In this document: positions 23,690 through 32,945 of the stretch, piece after piece | How positions within the stretch are numbered: position 1 is the stretch's first letter | How the letters are laid out: every line of letters begins with the position of its first letter | From: Neolewinella lacunae | GTDB lineage: Bacteria > Bacteroidota > Bacteroidia > Chitinophagales > Saprospiraceae | Assembly: GCF_014349155.1 (NCBI RefSeq) | Contig: NZ_JACSIT010000078.1 | Span: forward strand, 16,248 to 80,247 | Direction of reading: 5' to 3' | Length of the DNA: 64,000 nucleotides | Notes under the pieces: generated by a model | What the model saw: the letters and a program-made list of their open reading frames with translations, nothing else | What the model was told of the DNA's origin: nothing | Databases searched by the model: none | Translations under genes and position numbers: made by a program

Positions 23690-24598
23690 TCAGGCAACGC
23701 CCAGCACCCAACCTTCGTGGTCGAGTACCGACTGTCTTTCGTTTTCGCAAAGGTCAGTGGGTCCCGCCAGCCAGTGCGCCAGGGTTTGGGCGGCTTGCTG
23801 CCCCCGCAACCAGGCCAGGTAAGTAAGCACCTGCTCCCGGTCGGCAATCTCATCCCTGCGGGGGCGGGGCAACAAACTGGGGTAAATCTCCGCGTGTAAA
23901 ACTAAGCCTCCCCGCTCCGGAAGGTGGCGGGTAAAAGCCGTAGTAAACGGCCACACCTGGCTCACCGCCCGCAGGTCCGCATCAGTAAAAGCCAGGTCCA
24001 GAAGCCGGCGAATACCCAGCAAACTTTGCCCTCCTACACTACCGGCGTAGGCCAGCTTCCAGGGCGCTTGCATGCCCGGGCTGCGCCGTTCTACGCGCCG
24101 ACGTTCAGGCAGGGCAATGCCGCCGGAAACCTGAACGGGGTACTCGAAATCTTTTTTCATTTTCAGAAAAGCACTGGCGCTGGCGGCGGGAGTTCCCCAG
24201 AATGGACCCGCCGCGGCCCCAATCCGGCGGTTGAGTGCGGCCCCCACGGCAAAGCGGTTGTTTTGGTTGTCAGGCCCATCCTCTACCCTGGCGGCAATCT
24301 CCCGCCACACGGCCAACCACGCCGGCGTGTCAACGAGGCCGAGGGCGGAGGCCAGACCTTCGGGGTACCCAAAGGCAAAATCCCAACCCACCAGTATTCT
24401 TTGGCCTTCCCCAACGAGTACCCGCAGACGGCCCGCCAAATAATCCGTCGTAGCGGCCCGGGTTGGGAAGTAGTGTAGCTGGACAGCCCCCGTTGCGGCC
24501 CCTTCGGCGAGCCATATGGCGTTGGCCGTTGGCCGGGCCGGACTGGGCACCGCTCGTGCACTCCAATCAATAACCACAAAATAATCGAAGGGAGCCAA
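23690..24598 (-). CDS. Conserved protein of unknown function (RNase H-like strand)
   Basis: A 302-residue soluble protein. It opens FVVIDWSARAVPSPARPTANAIWLA in parts, then LVGWDFAFGYPEG, ARVEDGPDNQNNRFAVGAALN, GPFWGTP, WKLAYAGSVGGQSLLGI and AEIYPSLL. I recall a family with exactly these landmarks in alphaproteobacteria, where it often sits near cobalamin or molybdopterin genes. Its function is not known to me. The first strand with DWS suggests an RNase H-type fold. There is no ATG; the start is the TTG at 24598, 21 bases after the ABC-F stop and in the same frame as ABC-F. Confidence 0.75.
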   Translation of the reverse strand: MAPFDYFVVIDWSARAVPSPARPTANAIWLAEGAATGAVQLHYFPTRAATTDYLAGRLRVLVGEGQRILVGWDFAFGYPEGLASALGLVDTPAWLAVWREIAARVEDGPDNQNNRFAVGAALNRRIGAAAGPFWGTPAASASAFLKMKKDFEYPVQVSGGIALPERRRVERRSPGMQAPWKLAYAGSVGGQSLLGIRRLLDLAFTDADLRAVSQVWPFTTAFTRHLPERGGLVLHAEIYPSLLPRPRRDEIADREQVLTYLAWLRGQQAAQTLAHWLAGPTDLCENERQSVLDHEGWVLGVA

Positions 24599-24619
24599 GC
24601 AAGATTTTATTGTACCGCT

Positions 24620-26251
24620 TTAAACCGCTGCTCCGTACAGGGCCAGTTTACGGGCCTCAATGTCTTTTGAGGTCAGGTAATCATCGTAGTTCAACAGGCT
24701 ATCAATCATTCCTCCGGGCGCAATCTCGATGATGCGGTTGGTGGAGGTTTCCACGAGTTTGTGGTCGTGACTGCTCAGAATGAAGTTGCCTTTGAATTCT
24801 ACCAAAGCGTTGTTCAGTGCGGTAATGGCCTCCAGATCCAGGTGGTTGGTGGGCTCATCCAGCAACAGAAAATTGGGGGAGTTGAGCATCATTTTACTCA
24901 ACATACAACGCACTTTTTCGCCACCGGAAAGCACGCTGGAATCTTTGTGCACTTCCTCCCCGGTGAAGAGCATCCGCCCCAGGAAGCCCCGGATAAACTG
25001 CTCGTCTTTGTTGATGGAATACTGCCGCAGCCATTCCACCAGGTCAAGACCGTTGCTCTTTTGGAAGTACTCCGCGTTTTCGTTGGGCAGGTGCTGGGTA
25101 GTGATGGTTTGGCCCCACTCAATGGTGCCCGAGTCAGCGGGCAGCAAGCCGGCGAGGATTTCGTAAAATGCGGTCAGGGCCGTCGCTTCCTGGGCCAGCA
25201 GCGCAATCTTTTCCCCACCGTTGACGGTAAAGGAAATGTTGCTGAAGAGCAGAGTGCCATCGGGCGATTTTTTGCTCAGGTTGCTTACCTTCAGAATCTG
25301 GTCTCCGGGTTCCCGCTCGGGCTGGAAGGCAATGAAGGGGTACTTGCGGGAGCTGGGCTTGATCTCTTCGATGTTGAGCTTTTCCAGGGCTTTCTTGCGG
25401 CTGGTAGCCTGTTTGGACTTGGAGGCGTTGGCGGAAAAGCGCTGGATGAATTCCATCATCTCTGCCCGCTTTTGCTCCATTTTCTTGTTTTTGTTGGCCT
25501 GTTGGATGAGGGCCAACTGGCTGGACTCGTACCAGAAACTGTAGTTGCCGGTATAGATGTGGGCCTGCTGCCGGTCAATATCCACGATGTGGGTACAGAC
25601 CATGTCCAGGAAGTAGCGGTCGTGGCTGACGATGATGATGGTATTGGGGAAGTCGGCCAAAAAGTCGGCTAACCAGTGAACGGTGGGCGCATCCAGGTCG
25701 TTGGTCGGCTCATCCAGCAGCAGAATATCGGGGTTACCGAAGAGGGCCTGGGCCAGCAAGACTTTCACCTTTTCCGGCCCGCTCAATTCAGCCATGGCCT
25801 TGTAGTGCAGGTCCTCCTGGATGCCCATGTTAGAGAGCAATTCGGCGGCGTCGGAGTCGGCCGTCCAGCCGCCCATTTCGCCGTACTGGTTTTCCAGGTC
25901 GGCGGCGCGCATACCGTCGGCATCCGTCGCATCGGGGTTGGAGTAGATGGCGTTCTTTTCCTGCTCGATGGCGTAGAGCCGCTCGTAGCCCATCTTCACC
26001 GTGTCCAGTACGGTATGCTCCTCAAAGCCAAAGTGGTTTTGGCTCAACACCGCCATCCGGTTGCCGGGCTCCAGGCTGACGCTGCCCCGGGTAGGGTCCA
26101 GATCGCCGGAAATGACTTTGAGGAAAGTGGATTTGCCGGCACCGTTGGCACCAATGATGCCGTAGCAATTTCCGTGGGTAAAGCGCAGATTGACCTCATT
26201 GAAGAGGATCCGCTTACCAAACTGTACCGTTAAATCATTTACCGTCAACAT
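24620..26251 (-). CDS. ABC-F family ATPase with degenerate second site
   Basis: A soluble tandem ATPase of the ABC-F class (YbiT/EttA type) that acts on ribosomes; 543 residues, no membrane domain. NBD1 has Walker A GANGAGKST (34-42), Walker B LLLDEPTNDLDAP and an altered signature LSGPEK in place of LSGGEK. The linker with a charged KNKKMEQKRAEMMEF helix follows. NBD2 has a normal signature LSGGEKVR and Walker B LLLDEPTNHLDLE, but its Walker A position reads LLAQEATALTAFYEI, without GxxGxGK(S/T). So one composite ATP site is intact and the other lost both halves. The start ATG is at 26251, with a -7 box just upstream. Confidence 0.93.
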   Translation of the reverse strand: MLTVNDLTVQFGKRILFNEVNLRFTHGNCYGIIGANGAGKSTFLKVISGDLDPTRGSVSLEPGNRMAVLSQNHFGFEEHTVLDTVKMGYERLYAIEQEKNAIYSNPDATDADGMRAADLENQYGEMGGWTADSDAAELLSNMGIQEDLHYKAMAELSGPEKVKVLLAQALFGNPDILLLDEPTNDLDAPTVHWLADFLADFPNTIIIVSHDRYFLDMVCTHIVDIDRQQAHIYTGNYSFWYESSQLALIQQANKNKKMEQKRAEMMEFIQRFSANASKSKQATSRKKALEKLNIEEIKPSSRKYPFIAFQPEREPGDQILKVSNLSKKSPDGTLLFSNISFTVNGGEKIALLAQEATALTAFYEILAGLLPADSGTIEWGQTITTQHLPNENAEYFQKSNGLDLVEWLRQYSINKDEQFIRGFLGRMLFTGEEVHKDSSVLSGGEKVRCMLSKMMLNSPNFLLLDEPTNHLDLEAITALNNALVEFKGNFILSSHDHKLVETSTNRIIEIAPGGMIDSLLNYDDYLTSKDIEARKLALYGAAV

Positions 26252-26274
26252 GCTGCGAGGGGGTTAAGAGCGCG

Positions 26275-26282
26275 CAAAATTA
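26275..26282 (-). promoter_or_regulatory. Candidate -7 box of the ABC-F gene (TAATTTTG)
   Basis: TAATTTTG on the minus strand, 23 bases before the ATG at 26251. Confidence 0.45.
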
Positions 26283-26332
26283 GGCATTTTTTCCCTAACC
26301 CGCTGCAGCCGGGGCGGCCAAAGCAGCAATAA

Positions 26333-26476
26333 GGCGCGGCCGCAGGTGCTCCCCCCCGCCCCCCCGATGGGGGGAGTCAGGACAAGGAGCGAGGGACGGG
26401 AAGCCGGGAGACGGACGCGATCATCCTCCCAGGCTTCCCTTGCTTCTTCCCCAACCTTGCACCTGCGACCGCGCCA
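26333..26476. repeat. Inverted pair of dispersed 18-bp motifs
   Basis: Copies at 26333-26349 (GGCGCGGCCGCAGGTGC) and 26460-26476 (GCACCTGCGACCGCGCC) face each other and enclose about 110 bases. The enclosed part contains a C-run/G-run palindrome after the left copy that recurs after the copy at 48597. The right copy abuts the T-tract of the adhesin terminator. Confidence 0.7.
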
Positions 26477-26484
26477 AAAAAATG

Positions 26485-26518
26485 TCGCCCCGCCAGAAGA
26501 AAATCCGACGGGGCGACA
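26485..26518 (-). terminator. Intrinsic terminator of the SprB-repeat gene
   Basis: Arms GTCGCCCCG and CGGGGCGAC pair across a 16-base loop, followed on the minus strand by ATTTTTTTGG. It lies 29 bases beyond the stop codon. Confidence 0.88.
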
Positions 26519-26546
26519 CCCTAAAAGGTCCTGCGCATCAGGCCGG

Positions 26547-29500
26547 TTACTCGAGAATAACCCGGTGCGTCTCCGTACGATCACCTACCGTGAGGCGGAG
26601 GAAGTACACGCCCGCCGCCTGGGCGGAGGTGTTGAGGTTGATCACGCCGGTACCCGGTGCGAGGAATTGCCGCGGGCCCACCGCATTGCCCCGCACGTCG
26701 TAAAGTTGGACGCTGGGGGCGAGCTCGGCGGTGGCTTCAGCGCTCATTTCGACGTGGAGGTTGTTGTTCGTGGCCGGGTTAGGGAACACCCGACCGAGCG
26801 CGGTGGTCGCGCCTCCCAATTGCAGTTCCACTACGTTGGAGAGCATATCGCCGTGCACATCGTCCAGCATCCGGACCCGGTAGAAGGTGCGGCCCGCCAG
26901 CGGACTTACGTCGTCGTAACGGAACATGGCCATATCTCCACTGGTCACAAAAGCTGGTGCCGTCACATCCGCAATGGCGCGGAAAGTCTGGCCATCGGTG
27001 GAGCGTTCGAGCGCGAAGGTGTAGTCCGTGCCATCCGCAGGGACCATCCATTCCACGCTTACTTCCCGCGCCTGGAGGTTGTTGACCGAGCCGGATGCCG
27101 TCAGGTTTCCGCCGCAGCGCGTAGGATTGTTGAGCACGGAGACGTGGAAGACCTGGGTACTCGTACAACCATTGGCCGTTACGCTCAGGGTGGCGGAGAA
27201 CGAACCGAAAGTTGACCAGGTAGTGGTGACGATCGGGGAGTTGCTCGTTTGGACGGAAGAGTTGCCGGTAAAGGTCCAGCTGATCTGGGCGCCCGCTCCG
27301 GGGTTGGAAGCCTGGAAAGTCGCACTTTCGCCTACGCAAACGGAGCTGGGACCACTAACCTGGGCTACCGCATCGTCGCCTACCTCAATGGTCAGCACGT
27401 TGCCTTCAATGAAGGGGCAGTTATTGCGACGTACACAGCGCACGAAGTAGGTGGTTTGATAAATTGGTCCTGGCGCGTAATTGGGAGTGTTCGAGTTGGG
27501 AACGGTTTGCCAGTAGGCAATGTCCTGCCCGGCACTCACGGTATTGAACATCCACAGGTACTCAATTTCGCCGATGCCGCCGGAGGCTGGGACGATTTCC
27601 ACCAACGGCTGGGGGACATTGCCCGGGCCGCAGAGTTCCTGGCTGGCGGCGATGGTGCCGGGGTTGGAAACATTCTGGATACAGGGGCTGACGAAACCAG
27701 CGTCGATGGTGAAGTTCATCTCATCTGGCCCAACGGTGTAGAAGGGCGTCATGAGCGTCGTCGGGTTCATGTCACTATCCAGGGCATCGTTGCCGGCGTT
27801 TGGAGTGGTTGGGGAAAAATCAGCCGGTTGCTCGAAGGTGATCTTGTAGGTGCCGGGAGGAACGGAGAACATGTACATGCCCGCACCGTCGGTGGTGGTC
27901 ATATCCATATAGGTTCCATCCTGGCTGGTTACGGTTACCTTCACACCGGAGATACCTGGTTCGCCGGGGTCCTGGACGCCGTTGGTGTTGTTGTCTTGCC
28001 AGACGAAGTCACCCAGCTTGGCATTACAGTCGTCAAAGATGACAATTTGGGTTTCCAGGATGGGAATACACTCTTCTGGGTCGTCGGGGGTAAATTCGGC
28101 GGTGAGGATGTTCGTACCCAGCGGCAGGTCGGCGGGGTTAATCTCCGTTACTTCCATGCCGTTGACGGTAAACACCACGGTGCCCGGCAGGGGCTGGCCA
28201 TTGAGCAAGCCGAAGCCATCCAGCACTACAGGTTCGTCGAAGCGGCATAGCTCTTCCGGTGGCGCTTCCACGTAGCGGACGATGGGGTAGAAACACTGGT
28301 TGGCGATGGTGAGCTCGTAAACGCCGTTGGTGATGACGGAGAAATAGTTGAAACTATCAACCAGGCGGAAGGAGATGCCGTAAACCGCCTTGGTGGAATC
28401 TCCTTCTACGAAGCGGAGGAAATCCAGCGTGGTACCAATGGGAACGGGAATCGGAGCAAGCGGCGGTTCGGGGCTATCGAGGGTAAACATATTGGCCCGT
28501 TCGATGATGGTCCAGGTTTGCCCGACGTTGGCCGTCACTTCGATGGCCTCGGAGAATTGCCCGTCGATATCGTTGGTATTGTTGTTCAGGCAGTTACAAG
28601 GGTCAGCGATGACTCCGCCGGGCTCGGCGAAGAAGCCGGCGTCTACCGTCATGTTGAATTCGCCGGGAGCCAGGGTGTAGTTCTGGGTCATGCCGCCCAT
28701 CGCCGGGTCGCCGTCGCTGTCGGTGGCGTCATTGCCCGTGTTGGCCAGGGTTCGGATGCCACCCGGCGGTTCGGGGAAAAGCACGGAGTAGGTGCCGGGG
28801 TTAAGCCCCATGAAGGCATAAAAGCCGCTGCTGTCCGTCCGCGTGGAATCAATGATGATGCCCGCCGCATTTTTAAGGTAAACGGGGTAGTCGAAGATGC
28901 CCGGTTCATTGGGGTCTTGTTGGCCGTTCACGTTGAAGTCTTCCCAAACGAAATCGCCGAGGCCGGAGAGGGCGCGAAGCGTTGCGGAACAGGTTGTGGT
29001 ACAGCCATTAGCATCGGTTACCGTGGCGGTGTACACCCCGGCGGCGAGGCCGGAGATGGTCTGGGTAGTCGCGCCATTGCTCCAGGCATAAGTGTACGGG
29101 ATGGTGCCGCCGCTGGGGTCCACCCGCAGGCTGCCGTTGTTGCCTTCGGTGGCCTCCTGGAGGATAGTCACTGCACATTCCAACGCGGGCAGTTCGGTCA
29201 GGGTGATGCCAGAAGTCACGTCCTGGCAGCCATTGGCGTCAGTGACGGTCACGGAGTAACTACCCGCAGCGAGGCCGCTGACCATTGCGGTGGTCGCCCC
29301 GTTGCTCCAGAGATAAGTGTAGGGTGGCGTACCTCCGGTGACTAAAACGGTGATTGTTCCGGTGGGGGTGCCTCCACAGGTAATGGTGGGGGCAGTTACG
29401 GAAACGCCAATATCGGTGGGTTCCGTCACCGTGAAGGAGGCCACAGCATCACACGCGTTGCCGTCACTGACGGTAAGGGTGTAGTTGCCAGCCGCCAGTC

Positions 29501-32186
29501 CGGTCAGGTCCTGGGTCGTTGCGCCAGTACTCCACACGTAAGCGTAAGTTCCGGAACCACCGGCCACCGTAACGTCAATCGCACCGGTGTTGCCGCCGGC
29601 ACAGCGCACGGGGGAGACGGTTCCGGTAATGGCAATACCCGGGTTGGAGGTCACGGTGAACGACTGGGTCAGAAGACAAGCATTGGCATCGGTAATGGTC
29701 ACAGTGTAGGTACCGTCCGTAAGGCCCGTCACATCCTGGGTCGTTGCCCCGGTGCTCCAGAGGTAGGTGTAGGGAGAGGTACCGCCAGTGACGGTGAGGT
29801 CAATCGATCCGGTAGCATCACCGGGGCAGGCCACGGAGGTGACTTGCCCGGTAGCCGCAAGCGGGGTGGGTTCCTGAACACTGACGCTCAGAGAGGCCCG
29901 GCAGCCGTTGGCATCGGTTACGGCAACGGTGTAAACGCCCGTGGTCAGGCCCGTTAAATCTTCGCCGGTGGCGCCGTTGCTCCATAGGTATGTGTAAGGT
30001 GCGGTCCCTCCGGTGACGCTGAGGTTGATGCCTCCATCGCTGCCCCCTGCGCAATTTACGTTATCGGGGGTGGCGGTCAGGGCCAGGGCATTTGGCGATC
30101 GCACGACGAAACTGCGCGTAGCCTCACACTCATTGGCGTCGGTTACGGTTACGGTGTACGTTCCCGCCGCAAGGTTCATCAGGTCTTCAGTGGTAGCACC
30201 GTTGCTCCACGCGAATGATAGCGGAGCGGTTCCACCAGCTGCGGTGATGTCGATGCTGCCCGTATTGTCTCCGAAGCAACGTGTGCTGTCGGCAAGACCA
30301 ACGAGGGACAGGGCGGGGGGTTGGGTGACAGTGTAGGTTGCCACCAGCTGGCAGCCCCGCGCGTCGGTAACGGTAACGGTGTAGCTGCCCGCTACCAGGC
30401 CCTGGATGTTGCGGGTGGTGGCACCGTTTGTCCAGGCGTAGGTGTAGGCAGGGGTGCCTCCGGTAACGGTCAGGCTAATGGCTCCGGTAGCATCTCCCGC
30501 ACAGGCTACGTTGGTAATTTGCGGGGTGATGGCCAGGGGAGTCGGTTGGGTAACCACTACCGAGGTATTGGCCGTACAACCGTTGGCATCCGTAACGGTC
30601 ACGCCGTAGGTTCCTGCCGTGAGGTTGCTCAGGTCTTGGGTCGTGGCGCCGTTGCTCCACAGGTAGGTATAGGCTGGGGTGCCGCCCGAAACGGAAACGT
30701 CAATGGAACCATTGTTTTCACCGGCGCAAACCACGTTGGTGGGCGTGGCGCTGATGATCAGGCGGGAAGGTGCCGTAACCTGCACGCTGCCGCTGGCCTT
30801 ACAGCCGTCTGCTTCGGTAACCGTCACGGAGTAAGTACCAACGGTAAGACCAGTAATGGTGGCAGTGGTGGCACCATTGCTCCATACGTAGGTGTAAGGC
30901 TCCGTGCCGCCGCTGGCCGTGGCCGTCGCAGTGCCATCGTTGCCGCCAAAACAAGAGACGGGCGTACTGGACAGAGAAACGGAGACGTCGACCACTTCCA
31001 CAGTGGCCGTTGCTGTCCCCGTACATCCATTAACATCGGTGGCGGTTACGGTGTAGGTGCCCGCTCCCACGTTGGTAATGGTAGGAGTGGTCGCCCCGGT
31101 ACTCCACTGGTAAGTGTATTGATTGACGGGACCACTCACCGGTGCTGCGCTCAACGTGCCCCGGGTGTTCAATCCACAGAGCAGCTCGTCTCCGGTGATG
31201 GCTACCGCTACTTCGGGCGACTCCGTAACGAGGAAAGTACTGGTGCGGGTACAGCCATTGGCATCCGTCACGACGACGGAGTAAGTACCTGCGGGGAGTG
31301 GCCCAACGCCTTGGCCAGTAAATCCGCCGGGGCTCCACACGTAGGAATAAGGAGGCGTCCCTCCCATGGGGTTGATCCTCAGAAAAGCATCAGCCACGCC
31401 CGGGCAGACGCTGTTGTCCCCAAAAATATTACCGGTAATGGCTGGTGGCTCGCTGATGGATGTAGAGGCCGTGGCCGTACAGCCGCGCGCATCCGTCAGG
31501 GTAACCTGGTAGCCACCCGGAGCCAGTCCGGTAATGGTTTGGCCGGTTCGGCCATTGGACCAGGCGTAGGTGTAAGGGGCGGTGCCTCCTACTGGGGTAG
31601 CGGTGATGGAGCCGTTGTCGGCGTCAAAACAGGTAGCGTTTACGCCTACCAAGGTCACCGTCGGTGGGTCCTCTTCGAGCGTAGTACAAGCTACGAAACC
31701 ACACTGGTTGGCGTCAACTACCGTAACGCAGTAGGCCCCGGCGGGTACCAGTACGGCGCGGGTATCTGCTCCGGTAGACCAGTTGTAGCGGTAGGGTACT
31801 ACGCCTCCTTCGGGTTCGGCAGCAATCATGAAGGGCCCTTCACACTGGTTGGGAACCGAAATGGTGGCCGTCACCCGGGTGGGCTGGGTCAGGGTGATGC
31901 TGCCCGTACCCGTCATGCCGCCGGCATCGGTAACGGTAACGTTATAAGTACCTGCGTTAAGGTTGCGAATCGTTGCGGTGCTGCCGCCATTGCTCCATGC
32001 GTAGGTGTAAGGCGCAGTGCCATTGTCCACCTCGGCCGTGGCCGTGCCACTGGAAAGACCGAAGCAAGCGATGTTCTCTCCAGTAACCTCTACACTCAAT
32101 TGAGCGAAGACAGCCATGGAAAGTAAGGAGAGAAAAACAGTAAGATAACCACGGGGATATCTGGTAGTGCGTAGAGATTTTGCCAT
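26547..32186 (-). CDS. SprB-repeat giant adhesin with T9SS sorting domain
   Basis: A 1879-residue surface protein. Signal peptide (ending AVFAQ), then about 14 tandem SprB-type repeats of roughly 70-75 residues with the hallmark GGTAPYTYxWSNGATT...GTYTVTVTDANGC, spanning to about residue 1090. Next come two SdrD-B-like segments (LGDFVWEDFNVNGQQDPNEPG and LGDFVWQDNNTNGVQDPGEPG, acidic and Ca-binding in type) with other material between, a PKD-like domain (GPSSVCVGESATFQ), and a T9SS type A C-terminal domain (VFPNPATNN...ETHRVILE). SprB in Flavobacterium is the mobile gliding adhesin; by analogy this may serve surface movement or attachment. The Met at 32186 is the one that precedes a proper signal peptide. 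Confidence 0.92.
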   Translation of the reverse strand: MAKSLRTTRYPRGYLTVFLSLLSMAVFAQLSVEVTGENIACFGLSSGTATAEVDNGTAPYTYAWSNGGSTATIRNLNAGTYNVTVTDAGGMTGTGSITLTQPTRVTATISVPNQCEGPFMIAAEPEGGVVPYRYNWSTGADTRAVLVPAGAYCVTVVDANQCGFVACTTLEEDPPTVTLVGVNATCFDADNGSITATPVGGTAPYTYAWSNGRTGQTITGLAPGGYQVTLTDARGCTATASTSISEPPAITGNIFGDNSVCPGVADAFLRINPMGGTPPYSYVWSPGGFTGQGVGPLPAGTYSVVVTDANGCTRTSTFLVTESPEVAVAITGDELLCGLNTRGTLSAAPVSGPVNQYTYQWSTGATTPTITNVGAGTYTVTATDVNGCTGTATATVEVVDVSVSLSSTPVSCFGGNDGTATATASGGTEPYTYVWSNGATTATITGLTVGTYSVTVTEADGCKASGSVQVTAPSRLIISATPTNVVCAGENNGSIDVSVSGGTPAYTYLWSNGATTQDLSNLTAGTYGVTVTDANGCTANTSVVVTQPTPLAITPQITNVACAGDATGAISLTVTGGTPAYTYAWTNGATTRNIQGLVAGSYTVTVTDARGCQLVATYTVTQPPALSLVGLADSTRCFGDNTGSIDITAAGGTAPLSFAWSNGATTEDLMNLAAGTYTVTVTDANECEATRSFVVRSPNALALTATPDNVNCAGGSDGGINLSVTGGTAPYTYLWSNGATGEDLTGLTTGVYTVAVTDANGCRASLSVSVQEPTPLAATGQVTSVACPGDATGSIDLTVTGGTSPYTYLWSTGATTQDVTGLTDGTYTVTITDANACLLTQSFTVTSNPGIAITGTVSPVRCAGGNTGAIDVTVAGGSGTYAYVWSTGATTQDLTGLAAGNYTLTVSDGNACDAVASFTVTEPTDIGVSVTAPTITCGGTPTGTITVLVTGGTPPYTYLWSNGATTAMVSGLAAGSYSVTVTDANGCQDVTSGITLTELPALECAVTILQEATEGNNGSLRVDPSGGTIPYTYAWSNGATTQTISGLAAGVYTATVTDANGCTTTCSATLRALSGLGDFVWEDFNVNGQQDPNEPGIFDYPVYLKNAAGIIIDSTRTDSSGFYAFMGLNPGTYSVLFPEPPGGIRTLANTGNDATDSDGDPAMGGMTQNYTLAPGEFNMTVDAGFFAEPGGVIADPCNCLNNNTNDIDGQFSEAIEVTANVGQTWTIIERANMFTLDSPEPPLAPIPVPIGTTLDFLRFVEGDSTKAVYGISFRLVDSFNYFSVITNGVYELTIANQCFYPIVRYVEAPPEELCRFDEPVVLDGFGLLNGQPLPGTVVFTVNGMEVTEINPADLPLGTNILTAEFTPDDPEECIPILETQIVIFDDCNAKLGDFVWQDNNTNGVQDPGEPGISGVKVTVTSQDGTYMDMTTTDGAGMYMFSVPPGTYKITFEQPADFSPTTPNAGNDALDSDMNPTTLMTPFYTVGPDEMNFTIDAGFVSPCIQNVSNPGTIAASQELCGPGNVPQPLVEIVPASGGIGEIEYLWMFNTVSAGQDIAYWQTVPNSNTPNYAPGPIYQTTYFVRCVRRNNCPFIEGNVLTIEVGDDAVAQVSGPSSVCVGESATFQASNPGAGAQISWTFTGNSSVQTSNSPIVTTTWSTFGSFSATLSVTANGCTSTQVFHVSVLNNPTRCGGNLTASGSVNNLQAREVSVEWMVPADGTDYTFALERSTDGQTFRAIADVTAPAFVTSGDMAMFRYDDVSPLAGRTFYRVRMLDDVHGDMLSNVVELQLGGATTALGRVFPNPATNNNLHVEMSAEATAELAPSVQLYDVRGNAVGPRQFLAPGTGVINLNTSAQAAGVYFLRLTVGDRTETHRVILE

Positions 32187-32945
32187 AGTGGAATTATGAT
32201 TAGAATAGCTGGATTGGGATAATGACACCCCAAAGACTGGGGAGTAAACTTAAATCGGTCTAACAGTAGTCCTGCAAGACCATACCGCGCAAGGGCCGCT
32301 ACTGGCCACCACCTCGGTCAATTCGTTTTTTCGTCAATAACCTCTTAAAGCTCTTCTTTCGACGTCACTAAGACGCTCTACCACTGCAAGGTAACACATT
32401 TTACATCTTCCACACAAATCGAAAATTTACTCCTATGTTCACCTGCTTACCTAAAAAAGAAAGGGCCACATCTGGCTGCTTTAGCCTGATGTGACCCGTT
32501 CGACAAATCGTAATCTCATGAAAATATTGCGAAAGGTGGGGTTGAAGCCCCTATAATCTCTGCGTTTGTGGTCAAAACGAGGGGAGAAAACTTAGGTAGT
32601 AAGTTGGACTTTCTTGTATCCAGGCCAACTTACTACCTTAGGCGAATCTCTGTGTAATTTTCCAATGACCACCGCGTTCGGCGGTCGTTGCTTTCGTTTG
32701 ACAGTACAATAATCGCACCTCATCACCCCAGGCACAAAGACATATTTGCCCAATTGTGAATCCGAAAACAAAGCAAAAACATTCAAAACCCCTGAATTAC
32801 AGGCATTTGCAAAACGCAAAGTGAAAAAAAATTAGCCTTCCCCCCTGCCTTCGGCGGCCAAATAATTTGCATTTTTTTTCGATCTGCCCCCAATTTTTCT
32901 GCTTTCCGTGCGCGCAGGTTCTGAATGGTGCGAAATTTGGGACGC
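32187..32945. other. AT-rich non-coding region upstream of the adhesin gene
   Basis: 759 bases, distinctly more AT-rich than the surroundings. It holds a terminator-like hairpin (32463-32497), a 13-bp inverted repeat with a 27-base loop (32595-32607 / 32635-32647), a GGGGTTGAAGCCCC REP-like palindrome near 32540, and a GACCACCG/CGGCGGTC hairpin near 32665. The only sizeable reading frame (75 codons, minus, 32592-32819) has no recognisable features. It could be a long 5' leader, host a small RNA, or be decayed mobile DNA. Confidence 0.55.
32463..32497 (-). terminator. Terminator-like hairpin 280 bases upstream of the adhesin gene
   Basis: Arms GGGCCACATC and GATGTGACCC pair with one mismatch; an inner GGCT/AGCC pair extends the stem. 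The minus-strand tail is TTTCTTTTTT. No gene ends close upstream on that strand (the nearest ends 449 bases away), so it may end a small RNA or act in the leader of the adhesin gene. Confidence 0.6.

Noticed and set aside
29000..32100. Regular repeats that might look like a CRISPR array
   Set aside because: They are coding SprB repeats of about 210-220 bp with variable sequence, in one long reading frame; there are no short identical repeats or cas genes.
30321..32126. A 601-codon + strand frame
   Set aside because: Antisense to the SprB repeats; its internal repetition only mirrors the repeated adhesin sequence.
32592..32819. A 75-codon minus-strand frame in the adhesin leader
   Set aside because: No signal, domain or start context; it crosses a strong inverted repeat.
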